Origin: Przewalskia tangutica
Taxonomy: Eukaryota > Streptophyta > Magnoliopsida > Solanales > Solanaceae
NCBI GenBank assembly: GCA_029844215.1
Contig: CM056728.1
Coordinates: 86,365,676-86,429,675 of the forward strand
Reading direction: 5' to 3'
Length of the DNA: 64,000 nucleotides
Shown here: in pieces, positions 1 through 11,050 of the stretch
How the letters are laid out: each line of letters opens with the position of its first letter
Position numbering within the stretch: the first letter of the stretch is position 1
Notes under the pieces: model-generated
What the model saw: only the letters and a program-made list of their open reading frames with translations
What the model was told of the DNA's origin: nothing
Database searches by the model: none
Translations under genes and position numbers: made by a program

Positions 1-153
1 ACTGCCGGAAGTCTAGGTATAAATCGTGTGATACGTATAACATGTCTCGGCCCATCCCATGGGACTCGAGGTGGAATCGTGTGGAATACATAAGGCTAAA
101 AACTTTTGTACGTACGCCCTCACGTACATACTCTGGAAAAACGGGGTATAACA
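1..153 (-). mobile_element. Internally deleted LTR fragment (subtype 2, minus strand)
   Basis: The segment ends in ACGGGGTATAACA, the reverse complement of the family's LTR start. Its left part matches the minus-strand LTR sequence near 16345-16435 (the CTGCCGGCAG region followed by GTGATACGTATAAC). The two parts, about 2.5 kb apart in a full LTR, meet near position 91, so this LTR has an internal deletion. It abuts the Athila 5' LTR at 154 and explains why the start of that LTR is missing. The left end lies outside the window, so its duplication cannot be checked. Confidence 0.75.
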
Positions 154-501
154 GAGTGTTTATATTACCTTAACAGGAGTATAAAACGGCTTAGTTAACC
201 TGCTATCTCCAAATAGAAGAAGAACCATAATTAATTACATTAACAAGTAAGATAAGCGAATAGTTGAGGAGATTTGGAAGCCCTATTTCCACCATAATTG
301 AAGTAAAACCAATTAGTCTAGTTAGCATTCTTAATTATAGTTATAAACCATCTATCAATCATCGGTCACCAAATAGATACCATAGAATAGAATTTGAGAA
401 TTGAACACTAATCCCTGAGGACGATAACTCGGTCTTCTAAGACTATATTACTTGACACGACACGTGCACTTGCGTTAAGTGTGTGCATAAATCGCGCATC
501 A
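154..501 (+). repeat. Athila 5' LTR, right-hand part
   Basis: It matches the 3' LTR from about 37903 to 38250 nearly base for base, including the terminal CGCGCATCA. The first ~900 bp of the LTR are missing because the fragment at 1-153 adjoins here. Confidence 0.9.
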
Positions 502-507
502 AGTTTT

Positions 508-525
508 TGGCGCCGTTGCCGGGGA
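508..525 (+). other. Primer-binding site, tRNA-Asp
   Basis: TGGCGCCGTTGCCGGGGA lies 6 bp past the LTR end. It is complementary to the 3' end of plant tRNA-Asp, the usual primer of Athila elements, and would prime minus-strand DNA synthesis. Confidence 0.9.
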
Positions 526-643
526 TTGGCGTAGTTCAATATCAATTTTATCTATTCTTAATTTCTAATTTGGTTTTTATATTTTTTATTTTATTTATTA
601 CTATATTATATTTTCCTTTTTATTTTGTGAAAACCAGTGTGCC

Positions 644-2101
644 GTGATCCGTTTGTTTATTTTGATGCATTGCGAGCACCGGTTTATGCGAAGGAGAAGA
701 GAGGCGACACTTGTTCCCTTCAACCCGGAAATTGAAAAGACATGCAAACAGAACAGGAGAAACCAACGAGTTTTGGCCTTAATAGCGATAGGGGGTTTAC
801 AGAACAACAATGAAATGAACGAAGGGTTAGGTGATCATCAATCTAACCAAAGGATGCCCCGGAGATTGCCAATGGATGTAGAAGAGAGGGTCTAGGTCCA
901 AGCTGAAAGAAGCTTGGGAGATTATGTGCTGCCGAGGGTGAATGGAGCACAAACTTGCATCAGGCTCCCAGTAATAGGAGCAAACAATTTTGAATCAAGA
1001 CTGCGATCCTAAGTATGGTGCAAAATATTGTTCAGTTCGGAGGGTTGCCATCGGAAGATCCTCACATGCATATAGCGAACTTCTTGGAGTTGTGTGCAAC
1101 CTTCAAGTACAATGGTGTTACGACGCCGCCATCAGATTGAGGCTTTTTCCCTTCTCACTCAGGGATAGAGCGAAAGTTTGGTTGAATTCCTTGCCAACAG
1201 ATTCGATATTCACATGGAAAGAGTTAGCACAGAAGTTTTTAGCTAAGTTCTTTCCACCATCCAAAGCCGCGAAGCTGAGAGGGGAGTTGAACAATTTTTA
1301 TCAAGATGATGGAGAGTCACTATATGAAGCTTGGGAGAGATTCAAGGACTTGCAAATAAAGTGTCCACATCACAGCATTGAGTTGTGGAATTTGGTCCAT
1401 ATTTTCTATAATGGACTAAGCGGGACTACCAGAACGATCATTGACGCAGCCGCAGGTGGAACTTTCATGAGAAAAACAGCACACGAAACTCATGATTTAT
1501 TGGAAGACATGGCCACCAATAATCATGTAATAGAGGACAGAGGGGTGAGTGACAGAAGAGAAATAGGAGTTCATGAGATTGATGCCATCACTGCACTAAA
1601 TGCCCAAGTTGCTCTCTTGACCAAGCAACTGCAACAAAATACAGTTTCTGTAAATGCAGTGCAAATGCCATTGAGTTGTGAAATGTGTGGAGGTCCACAT
1701 ACCTTTGATAGGTGCCCATCAGCTGATCCTAACAATATTTCGATCGAGCAAGCAGAGTGTCAAGCAGTAGGGAATTATCAAAGGCCCCAGAACAACCCCT
1801 ATTCGAATACCTACAATCCAGGGTGAAGGAATCACCCTAATTTTTCATGGAGGGGTGATCAAGCGTGAGAACCAATTTGAGGCGATGCAAAATCAGCAAC
1901 CATTCACTCAGCCTCATCTTCACAATTCAATTGCACGCTCAAGAGAAGCGGATGAGTGAGAGCGACCTGTTGACACTCACCAACTCCTGCACCCGGTTCA
2001 TGGCGAGACTAGATCCTCTATCAGGAGTTTGGAGACACAGGTGGGGCAACTAGCGAAGATGGCAAACAACAGGCCACAGGGTACCTTGCCTAGCAATACA
2101 G
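644..2101 (+). pseudogene. gag: Athila gag (capsid/nucleocapsid), disrupted
   Basis: Gag forms the virus-like particle and packages the RNA. Reading begins near 644; the stretch at 644-895 has the N-terminal signature TLVPFNPEIEKT and then meets a stop. A second open stretch, 990-1826, holds the retrotransposon gag core (for example RLFPFSLRDRAKVWLNSLP, roughly residues 50-150) and a zinc knuckle CEMCGGPHTFDRC near residue 230 (C-X2-C-X3-H-X4-C). Between 990 and 1130 the expected gag similarity moves through other frames. From 1827 to 2101 the Athila linker similarity (ending near the SGKQLEQ motif of the next frame) is crossed by stops. At least three frameshifts or stops separate the pieces, so no full Gag can be made as read. 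Gag and protease were probably one polyprotein. Confidence 0.85.
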
Positions 2102-2989
2102 ATGAACCCCAGAAGCGATGTCAGCGGTGCGGTGAGGAGTGGAAAACAGTTAGAACAGCTTACACCCCAGCCTGTGGTTGAACAGAGAGTAGATGCAGAG
2201 AGGGAGAGGGTTGTTGAAGACCGCCCGATATCAGAGAAAGCTCCAACAGTCCCAGTGAAGGAGTACACTGAGAGGATTCTTTTCCCGCAAAGATTGCAAA
2301 AGAAAGTGATTGATAAGCAATTCTCCAAGTTTTTGGAGATATTCAGAAAGTTACACATCAACATTCCGTTCATTGAGGCATTGGAGCAAATGTCTACTTA
2401 CTTTAAATTCATGAAGGAAATTCTGGGAAAGAAGAAGAAGTTGGCGGAGTATGAGATGGTGGCACTGACAGAGGAATGCAGTGCCATCTTGCAGAAGAAA
2501 TTGCCCCCTAAACTCAAGGATCCAGGGAGCTTCACACTGCCTTGCACAGTTGGCAGGGTAACATGTAATAGGGCCCTTTGTGACTTGGGGGCTAGCATAA
2601 ATCTTATGCCTTTGTCTGTTTTTAAAAGGTTGGAGTTAGGTGAAGCCAAACCAACCACTGTGAGCTTGCAGTTAGCAGATAGGACGGTGGTGCATCCCAG
2701 GGGAAAGATTGAAGATGTCCTAGTTAAGGTGGGAAAATTCTTCTTTCCTGCGGACTTCCTCATCCTTGATATGGAGGAAGATGAGGAGATCCCCATCATA
2801 TTGGGAAGACCGTTCTTGGCAACAGGGAGAGCCCTAATTGACGTAGAGAAGGGTGAGCTGACACTTAGAGTGGAAAGTGAAGAGATGGTGTTCAAAGTGT
2901 TCAAACACATTATTGAACCCCCAGTCATGAGCAAGTTCTTTTCAATTAGCACTGTAAGAACTTCGTTTGAGCTAGCGCAAGGGAGATAA
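2102..2989 (+). CDS. pro: Athila retropepsin-like aspartic protease domain
   Basis: The open reading frame (295 residues) ends at TAA/TAG-bounded 2989. It starts in the gag-pro linker (SGKQLEQ at residues 13-19). The catalytic signature DLGASIN lies at residues 161-167 with hydrophobic flanks, and the conserved second motif IILGRPFLATGRALID at about residues 232-247. This is the typical plant gypsy protease layout. The enzyme would cleave the Gag-Pol polyprotein inside the particle. The ATG at 2102 is simply the first in frame; the natural product would be part of a polyprotein, so this start is arbitrary. The catalytic residues look intact, but the domain is uncoupled from a working gag and has no downstream pol. 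Confidence 0.85.
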   Translation: MNPRSDVSGAVRSGKQLEQLTPQPVVEQRVDAERERVVEDRPISEKAPTVPVKEYTERILFPQRLQKKVIDKQFSKFLEIFRKLHINIPFIEALEQMSTYFKFMKEILGKKKKLAEYEMVALTEECSAILQKKLPPKLKDPGSFTLPCTVGRVTCNRALCDLGASINLMPLSVFKRLELGEAKPTTVSLQLADRTVVHPRGKIEDVLVKVGKFFFPADFLILDMEEDEEIPIILGRPFLATGRALIDVEKGELTLRVESEEMVFKVFKHIIEPPVMSKFFSISTVRTSFELAQGR

Positions 2990-3937
2990 GCCCGCCAAAA
3001 CAGGTAAGTGATACTGAACCTCCTCTTGAAAAAAAAGAAAAAAAGAAAAACAGAAGGAGAAAGCGGAAAATGTTGATGAAGTGGATAGGTTGTGGGGTTA
3101 ATTTACCCCATGCCTCGTGAGTAAGGAACCTGCGTCCGGCTAAAAGACGTTAAAGACAACGCTACTTGGGAGGCAACCCAAGGTTATTTTATTCAATTTA
3201 ATGCAATTTAGTTTTTTAGTTTTTTTTATTGTTTATATGTTGTGATGACAGGTGCAGAGCCAAGAGTTTGGAGGACGAAAACTGAAAAGAAACCAAAAGA
3301 AAATCGGTTCAGCGCCGCGGCGCCAGGAGCAGGGTCGTGGCGCCAAAAGATCAGAAGGGCGCAGAAGATTCAGCGCCATGGCTAATTCTGGCGCGTAAAA
3401 GTCGAAAAGTTCAAGTTTAGGCGCCGCATTTAAAATCTGAAATTTAAGGGAGCCCTAAATCCGATTTTCCTCACTCCAAATCAAAACCCAAACCTTCCCT
3501 CTCTCCAAAACCCACGAAATTTACCCTCTACCTAAAAATCTTCCACAAACTAAACCCAATCACAACCAAAGTTCTTAAATTCCTTAAACCCTTAACCATC
3601 CTAAACAACAACCCTCATTCCATTGCCTCAAAACATCATTAGGAACAAGAAAATCTTGAGGAACACCGTCTAAGGTAACCTTTATCACTTTTCTTGAAAT
3701 CTTCAATACATTCAGGGGAGGTAATAGGTGAGGAGGTGCTTTATTGGTGGAAGGTGTGTGGTGTGTTGAAGTTGGGTGTGAGATTTAGCGGAAGATTATA
3801 CGAAGTGAGTGTGGGGTGTTGTCAGGCCGAGCTTTGAGTGAAGTGTAGGGGTTGATAAGTGTTGTAGCTGCTGATTGTTGATTGATAGTGTTGGGTAATA
3901 TCGCTGAACAAAGGAAACGCTGCCAAGTTATCTAAAA
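2990..3937 (+). other. Pol-deletion junction and spacer of the Athila element
   Basis: Directly after the protease come an A-rich tract (about 3029-3070) and the sequence AGTAAGGAACCTGCGTCCGG, then TTGGGAGGCAACCCAAGG at about 3166-3183. That last motif normally follows the integrase in Athila-type elements. The whole RT-RNase H-integrase region is therefore missing between about 2990 and 3110. The remainder (3190-3937) is AT-rich leader before the downstream ORF, with no coding signal that I recognise. TTGGG/CCCAA forms a short hairpin. Confidence 0.75.
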
Positions 3938-5112
3938 ATGTCTGCCAAGAAGAGGAGAGCTTCCACATCCACTTCCGTCCCTCAATATGACACTACTAGG
4001 TTTGTCAGCCAAAAAGCTGAGGATAGATACCAAAAACTTAGTACTAGACCCTTGATCCCTGAAAGAGGAATGGAGTACCAAATGGAGTCGTTTGAGGAGG
4101 GAGATTCCTATGAGTCTATTCGGGCGATGATAGAGGTCATGAGGTGGAAGAGATTTGTTAACCCGGAAAGAATAGCATCGATGAACACAGTAATGGTGAG
4201 AGAATTTGATGCTAACTTTCCGGAGAGGGTGGATGATAGATGCTTTGTGAGAGGACGGTATGTGCCTGTGACGGCAGAAGTGGTAAATGTGCTATTAAAT
4301 ACAGCCGATGTTGAAGAAAGAGGTGACGATCAGAGCTATTTCAGAACTTGGTCTAGAGACACCAACAACGTTGACTGGGATGTCGTCGCAAGCACAGTAA
4401 GCTACCATGGAGCTGAGTATGATATTGCAAGAAACAGATCAAGAGGACTGAGCAGATGTCAGTTCAACAAAATAGAGAAGGGTTGGTTATATTTCGTCAG
4501 TGCCCGCTTAATTCCATCGATGCACTTCACAAGAGTGCCAGCGGATAGAATAAAAATGATATATGGAATCATGTCAGGGAGGACGATTGACGTTGGGAAG
4601 GAAATATTGCAAAACATTGGAGAAACCAGCAGGTTGGTAACGACAGGTGGGTTGGGACATGGCTCACTTATTAGCAGCTTATGCTCCGCATACGGGTCCC
4701 AACCCTACCCACTGATACATATGAGAAAGTCCAACCTCCTGTGTCATATGGGCTAGTGCATTCCTTCCTGCATCCACTCCTCCAAAGAAGAAGACAAAGA
4801 AGAAGACCAGCACCAGCACCAGCAGCAGCAACAGAAGCTGCTATGGATGACGATGAGCCTGAGACAGTGGCTCAGCATGAGGCAGGAAGCAGTCAACAGC
4901 AACCCTCAGAATTTGAACCTCCAGTGCCCATAATGGAGCAGTTGCTCATGAACCAGAGAAGGATGATGCAGAATTTTGACATGATGATACAAGGTCAACA
5001 GGACCTGAGGCAAGGACAACAAGAACTAAGGCAGGAGCAACAACAGTTGCACCAGAGATTTGATGAGATGAGTTCCTTGTTCAACCAGTGGTCCATGCAT
5101 TATCCGCTTTAA
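3938..5112 (+). pseudogene. Athila env-position ORF (putative plant transposon protein domain), frameshifted
   Basis: The ATG at 3938 opens 272 residues that resemble the 'putative plant transposon protein' domain (Pfam PF20167 type), which is found downstream of pol in many Athila elements. Markers are RFVSQKAEDRYQ near residue 22, VREFDANFP near residue 88, FVRGRYVPV near residue 104 and a helical segment KIEKGWLYFVSARLIPS. Similarity changes frame near 4690. The continuation, to 5112, has an Arg/Lys-rich patch, an Ala/Pro run, an acidic stretch and a Gln-rich coiled coil (repeats of RQGQQELRQ type). Function is unknown; the position equals that of env in retroviruses, but I see no signal peptide or membrane segment that would support an envelope role. 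Confidence 0.75.
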
Positions 5113-5449
5113 ACCAAGTTTGTAAGTTTTCCGGTTTTCCTTTATTTTTGTTATCTTTTTGAGTTTTGCACACATTGGGGACAATGTGTGATTTAAGTTT
5201 GGGGGGTGTTTTATTTGTCTTATTGTGTTGAGTCTTTTTTATTTGTTTTAAGTATTTTTGAGTCATAATATTTATTTATTTTTAAAAAGATCATGCATGC
5301 TATAGTTACTAGAAACGCCTAGTGAAGTAAGGTTGAATAATTTAATGGAATTAGAAGCAACCATCTAAACACTTAGGTGAGATATGCCAAACATTCATGA
5401 AATCAGATTATTTGGAGTATCTTGCTTGACTTGTGCATTGTTTATGATT
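5113..5449 (+). other. Athila 3' untranslated region, part 1
   Basis: Non-coding. It contains CACATTG at 5171-5177 and CAATGTG at 5182-5188 (a perfect 7-bp hairpin), followed by AAGTTTGGGGGGTGTT at 5195-5210. The latter is almost identical to the true polypurine tract at 36994-37008. Hairpin plus purine-rich motif is a recurrent feature of Athila 3' UTRs. Confidence 0.7.
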
Positions 5450-5454
5450 AAAAC

Positions 5455-6558
5455 TGTTACACCCCGTAGTTCCAGGGTATGTATGTGAGGACGTACGTAC
5501 GAGAATACGACATTAATATTGAAAAGGAAGAAAGATGTGATTTTTCGACGGAAAAGTTTCCGGATTTTGTGAAGGAAAAAGGTTCGTTAAACGGGAATGG
5601 ATTCCCGATTTGGTATTTGGACTTCTTGGATTATATTAGAATTATGGATTTTATTTTCCGTAAATGGTCACGTGGGCCCACGAGAAATTTACTGGTTTTG
5701 GGCCCACTTTATTTTTGATATTTTGGATATTTTCGAGATGAAATATTTTGGGCAGTAGGAGGCGACACGTGTCACCCCCAGGTGGCTTGTAGTCAAATGT
5801 GTTGCCAAGTGGCCATCTTGGCCGATTGTTGTGTGACATGTGGCTAGCCACTTGTCTCAAGATTGGTCTTGCTTGGACAAGTGGCTTGTGGGCACACACT
5901 TGTCCCCCAATCTCACCACACACTTGCCTTGATCTTGGCCATTGATTTATCTATAAATACCCCTCCCTTTGGATGCAAGACTTCATCCCACACTTGAGAT
6001 TTTCCAAGGCAATTCTCCCTCCCTCCCTTGTGTACCTCTCGGCATTTAGCCTCCCCCTTGAGCAAGTTGTCCAAAAATTCTTAAAGTTTTAAGTGCTCTT
6101 CCTTAAGGTGTTAGGAAGATTGTGAACCAAGAGTTGGAAAAGATTTCACACCCCTAGCCTAGAAAGTTGCCTTGGCCGAAAGTTTCCCTATTTGTGCCTA
6201 AGATGTTCTTCACTTTTTGATCTTGAAGAGGAGTTGGTTAGGAGCGTCTAAGGGTTTCTTGGAGCGGTTTGGAACGTAAGGAATTGGAGCTAAACGTTGC
6301 TCAGGATCGACTTTTAAGCATTGGATAATTTTGGGCTTATCAAGGTAATGATCTATGTCCTTCTATTGTAATTGGAGATTACATGTTGTAGTAGTATATA
6401 GTTGTGTATAGAATATATGGAAAGAGGACTGAAAAAGAATTGAATCAGATTTACATTGACCGTATTTGATGAGACTTATGTAGTATTACTGTGGGGCAGT
6501 TTTGTACACGTCCGGTTAGACGTGTAATCTCCTTGGAGTTGTTGGTTTGGTATCGGGT
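5455..6558 (+). repeat. Element A 5' LTR, piece 1
   Basis: Collinear with 32372-33493 of the 3' LTR. It is interrupted by solo LTR B after the target CGGGT. It carries the promoter region and the conserved GGGCTTATCAAGGTAATGAT segment. Confidence 0.9.
5952..5958 (+). promoter_or_regulatory. LTR TATA box (element A 5' LTR)
   Basis: CTATAAATACCCC follows TTGGCCATTGATT, a block kept in all LTRs of the family. Transcription of A would start shortly downstream. Confidence 0.6.
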
Positions 6559-7076
6559 TGTTACACCCCGTAGTTCCAGAGTATGTATATGAGGACGTGC
6601 GTATGAGAATACGACATTAAAATTGGAAAGGAAGAAAGATGTGATTTTTCGACGGAAAAGTTTCCGGATTTTGTGAAGAAAAAATGTTCGTTAATGGGAA
6701 TTGGATTCCCAGATTTAGTATTCAGACTTTTTGGAATATTAGAGAATTATGAAATTTTATTTCCGGATTTGGTCACGTGGGGCCCATGGAGAAAAATTTA
6801 CGGTTTTGTGGGGCCCACTTTGTTTTCGAGATTTTGGATATTTGGATATTTTCGGGAGATGAAATATTTTGGACGAATAGGAGGGCGACACATGGCACCC
6901 CCATGTGGCCCTAGGGCCGAATTAAGTGTCCATTTGACATGTGCGACGTGTTTTAGGGAGACTTGTGGCTAGCCACATGTCTCAAAGTTGTGGTGGACAT
7001 ATGGTTGGTAGAATCCACACACACATGTCCCCAATCTACACCTTACACTTGCTTTGATCTTGGCCATTGATTGTCC

Positions 7077-7083
7077 TATAAAT
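7077..7083 (+). promoter_or_regulatory. LTR TATA box (solo LTR B)
   Basis: CCTATAAATACCCC after TTGGCCATTGATTG. Being in a solo LTR, it could act as a stray promoter reading toward element C. Confidence 0.55.
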
Positions 7084-7894
7084 ACCCCTTAAGTTGCAAG
7101 ACTTAATTCATCCACACTTAAGAGTTTCCAAGGCAAAATATATACTCCCTGCCTTGTTGTGATTTCGTCCACCCTCCCCCACTTTGTGTAGAAATACTTC
7201 AATTGTTGTGGTATAAATCCCAAATACCTTAGCCTAGTGTCCCTTGTAGTATTCTAAAGTAATCCCAACATAAGAGCCCGGAAATACTACTTTATTCCTT
7301 TAGACGCAAATAAAACCCTAGGAAAATCTTCATAGCTTGGATGAAGTGTTAAGAGAAGTTGTTTAGAAACTTCTAAGGGTTGCTTGGAGCGGATTGGAGC
7401 GTAAGGAATAGGAGCTAAACGTTGCTCAGGATCGACTTATAAATCTTGGATAATTTTGGGCTTATCAAGGTAATGATCTTTGTCCTTCTATTGTAATTGG
7501 AGATTACATATTGTAGTGGTTTAGAATTGAGTATAAGATATATGGAAGGATGTTTATAAAGAATTGAATCAGATTTACATTGACCGTATTTACAGAGACT
7601 TGTGTAGTATTACGTGGGGCGCTTTGTACACGCCCGATGGCGTGTAACCCCCTTTGAGTTGTTGGCTATTGGCATCGAGCCTTGAAAGAGGTGGTGGTAA
7701 GTAATTGCAGGGGAGTTGCTGCCGAATTTTCCGTAGAATAAGGAACCTTGTACTTAGAAATGTTCTACGAAGAGATCTAGAAGTTAATAGACGTTTTATG
7801 ACCATTATAGGTTGAAGTACTACGAGTAGCGTATTCTACTTGAAGGGTGGAAAAGGCTAGCAAGGTTATAGTACTTTGGAGCATTTTGCTAATT

Positions 7895-7987
7895 GTCGAT
7901 AATCGTCGCGAGGTATGTGAACCTCTTCCTATCCTTTCTAGCATGATTGTTGTGAACTATGTAGTACGGTAGACGTACGTGTGCTAA
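7895..7987 (+). other. Conserved ~90-bp LTR block (type example, LTR B)
   Basis: GTCGATAATCGTCGCGAGGT leads into ATGTGA and ACCTC, giving an inverted repeat GAGGT-ATGTGA-ACCTC (7910-7925). A pyrimidine run ending CTTTCTAG and GTAGTACGGTAGACGTACG follow. The block is kept in both LTR subtypes where flanking sequence has diverged: 19240, 22713, 28862, 33708, 41556, 47331, 57801 and 63604 on the plus strand, and about 11932, 17613, 50866 and 56476 on the minus strand. AG|GTATGT is a good plant splice donor. Confidence 0.7.
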
Positions 7988-9023
7988 ACGAATTTGGTAG
8001 GTTTAAAACATAAAGTGTTATAATGGCTTTATGGGAAGTTGATTATAACGACTTTATGTAGGTAAAAGAATGGTGATTTTAAAAGATAAGAGACTTGACT
8101 TATATTTGACTTGATATGAAATGTGAAGAACTTGAATTGTGTTAGAAAGTGGTGAAACCTCATTCGTGAGAAATGAGTACTTGATCAAAAAGAAAAAGGA
8201 ATAAGTTATATTGATTTCGGAAATGGGAATAACTATCGAACAATCCATTGCAGCGTTAATAAAGGAAAATGTAATGACAAATAATTATATTAAAACAAGT
8301 AGAATCTTCCATCTGCATAGAAGCTAAGATAAGACAAAATTGTATTACATTTTATAGATCATAGCTACTTTAATAAGAATCATTATAAACAAGTATTAAT
8401 TTTCTTAAATTCCAAAGTAAGGAACTTGATTTATAAAAGAGAGAGACTTGAGAAATTGAAGTGTTTTTGTTTAATAGGAAGGCATGGTATTGCCTTAAGT
8501 TGGTTTAAAAAGAAGGCATGATATTGTCTTGGTTTATTCGAAAAGAAGGTATGGAAATTGTTTTGGTTTACTTAAAATGATAGTCACTCTATTTTGATAC
8601 TACGGGTATCGTGTGACCTTGTAAAAGAAATGAATCTTTTGAAAGAATTTAAGTACATAGTACCTTGGGGTTAAAACTCGGATTTGTTGTCATAAAATGG
8701 AAGTCTAAGAGTATGTTAAATTTGCCTACGCTAGTTGTGATAGCCTTTGGTGGTATTACTATGTTACCGCGTCTCTCGGTTGGAGGTGACTTGTTGTGAA
8801 TTTATCGACGCACGGCGACGGAGGATTCCACGTATGCTTCCATTGTGATTGATCTTGGCCATGCTTATACGATGAGGATGCCCGCACGCGACCAGACGCG
8901 GTTAGATGCCGGACGTTTTATCGACGCACTGGCCGCGACGAGGATTCCACGGGTATGCTTCCATTGTTGTTGTTACATGGACATGTCTACATCGATGAGG
9001 GATTCCGGGGGAATGCGTCCATT

Positions 9024-9250
9024 ATTATTACTCCACGGGCTAGCTCCCCATGAAGACGTGTCTACACCGATGAGGGATTCCGGGGGCATGTTATATACGA
9101 TTATTACTCCATGGGCTAGCTCCCTATGAAGACCTGTCTACACCGATGAGGGATTCTGGGGGCATGTTATATACGATTATTACTCCATGGGCTAGCTCCC
9201 CATGAAGACGTGTCTACACCGATGAGGGATTTCGGGGGCATGTTATATAT
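9024..9250 (+). repeat. 76-bp tandem repeat in LTR B
   Basis: ATTATTACTCC recurs at 9024, 9100 and 9176, exactly 76 bp apart. Each unit contains ACACCGATGAGGGATTC and GGGCTAGCTCCC. About three copies are present. A TATATA-rich repeat of about 110 bp follows (9244-9400). Confidence 0.85.
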
Positions 9251-10004
9251 ATATATGTATTGTATATGTACGCCAAAGTGAGGTAGGATGCCACGCGCGC
9301 CACCGTTATATGTTACACCTACGCACGGCAGTGATGGAGGATTCCACGCGTGGGTATATATATATGTATTGTATATGTACGCCAAATGAGGTAGGATGCC
9401 ACGCGTCACATGAGTATGATTATGTCATAGGATCACGCGATGAGGAAGAAATTCCACGGGCATGAGTGATGACTTTGAGCGCGAGTCACGACTTGACATG
9501 ATCGTTATATGTTGTATCAGAATCGTTATCATACATGTCTCTCGCTTATATAGACTAATATGATTTCATTTACTGATTTTCGCCACATACTTGTACTGTT
9601 ATCGACCCGCCGGGTCGCGTTCACGCCGCAGTAGGTACACGGTTGTTGATCCTCGCCATGATCACGCTTACAGCGTATTGAAAGCTCCGTTTACGAGGCT
9701 TATCTTTTAGTATAGTCCGCCGTTGTAGGTACTTGTACATTCAGGTATGGTCAGCCCTGTCCCGTCATAGTTGTTATAAAAACTCTTAGAGGTCTGTAGT
9801 ACTATTGTGGGCAGGGTTTGTAAAGGATGTAACTGTTCGGTTTTGATATATATACAGAAAGATGACCGTTTTGGTTAGCCTGTTTCTTATATTTCATTGT
9901 TTCATATCTGTAAGTTTTTATTTCCGCTGGTTTTTCTCTGATGTATTATCACTAGGGTGCCCGGGGTAAGGCACCAGTCGCGGGCCCGAGGTCGGGTCGT
10001 GACA

Positions 10005-10080
10005 CGGGCCTTGAAAGAGGTGGTGGTAAGTATATTCAGGGGAGGTGCTGCCGAATTTTCCGTAGAATAAGGAACCTTGC
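10005..10080 (+). repeat. Element A 5' LTR, piece 2
   Basis: A 76-bp stretch between solo LTR B and element C, collinear with 33489-33564 of the 3' LTR. It ends in CTTGC, the target duplicated by C. Confidence 0.88.
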
Positions 10081-10734
10081 TGTCACGACCCGAACCCGGG
10101 CCCGTGACTGGTGCCTTACCCTGGGCACCCTAGTGATACAACATCAGAGAAAATCAGCGGAAATAAAAACATGAACATGAATTAAGAGAAAAGATAAATA
10201 AACAGTCAACCAAAACGATTGCCTTCATCATATATACATAAAAATACCCGACAGCTTATCCTTTTACAAACCCCGCCACAACAATAAGGCATGCACTCTA
10301 AGATTTTTACAACAGCTATGACGGGACGGGGCCCGCCATACCCTCAATGTATAAGAATCTGCTGCACTGTGGTAACATACCAAAAGATAAGCCTCCAAGG
10401 AACGGAGCTTCCCAACACGCTGAAATGTGATCCTATAAGCGGGGATCGGCGATCGATGTACCTTTTACTGCGGCATGAACGCACTTCAAGGAGGTCGATA
10501 ACAGTACCAAGTATGTGAAATCAGAAATATCAGAAATGAAATCATAATAGTCTATAAAGCAGAGACATATATGATAACCAAACTACGATCACAACATAAG
10601 AGCGATATGTCAAGTCGTGACTCACGCCTAAAAGTCATCCTCACGCCCGTGGAACTCCTTCCTCACCGCCAGCCTAGGTACAAATCATGTGATACGTATA
10701 ACGTGTCTCGCCCATCTTATGGACCCAATATAGA

Positions 10735-11050
10735 AAAGGGTGGAATACATTCCTGGATGAACCGTAGTCAAGTGAAATACATTCCGGATGAACCTGGCCT
10801 CGTGAAATACATTCGGATGAACCGGTCCTCAAGTGAAATACATTCCGGATGAACCGGTCCTCAAGTGAAATACATTCCGGATGAACCGGTCCTCAAGTAA
10901 AATACATTCCGGATGAACCTAATCAAGTGAAACACATTCCGGATGAGCCTGAGTCGAGTGAAATACATTCCCGGATGAGCCGTAATCAAGTGATATACAT
11001 TCCGGATGACCCGAGTCAAGTGATATACATTCCGGATGAACCGGTAGTTG
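10735..11050 (-). repeat. 33-bp minisatellite in element C 3' LTR, degraded
   Basis: Units of the type AAATACATTCCGGATGAACC recur about nine times with lengths of 28-33 bp. The matching array at 16425-16745 is more regular. Confidence 0.8.

Larger units (their letters stand above)
6559..10004 (+). mobile_element. Solo LTR B (subtype 1)
   Basis: A complete 3446-bp LTR from TGTTACACC to GTCGTGACA with no interior, the product expected from LTR-LTR recombination. Flanks are CGGGT (6554-6558) and CGGGC (10005-10009), a 5-bp duplication with one C/T difference; the uninterrupted site at 33489-33493 reads CGGGC. The conserved block of the family is at 7895-7987. A 76-bp tandem array lies at 9024-9250. 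Confidence 0.88.

Noticed and set aside
508..525. tRNA-like sequence
   Set aside because: It is only the 18-nt primer-binding site; no cloverleaf or internal promoter boxes surround it. The same holds for the tRNA-Met sites.
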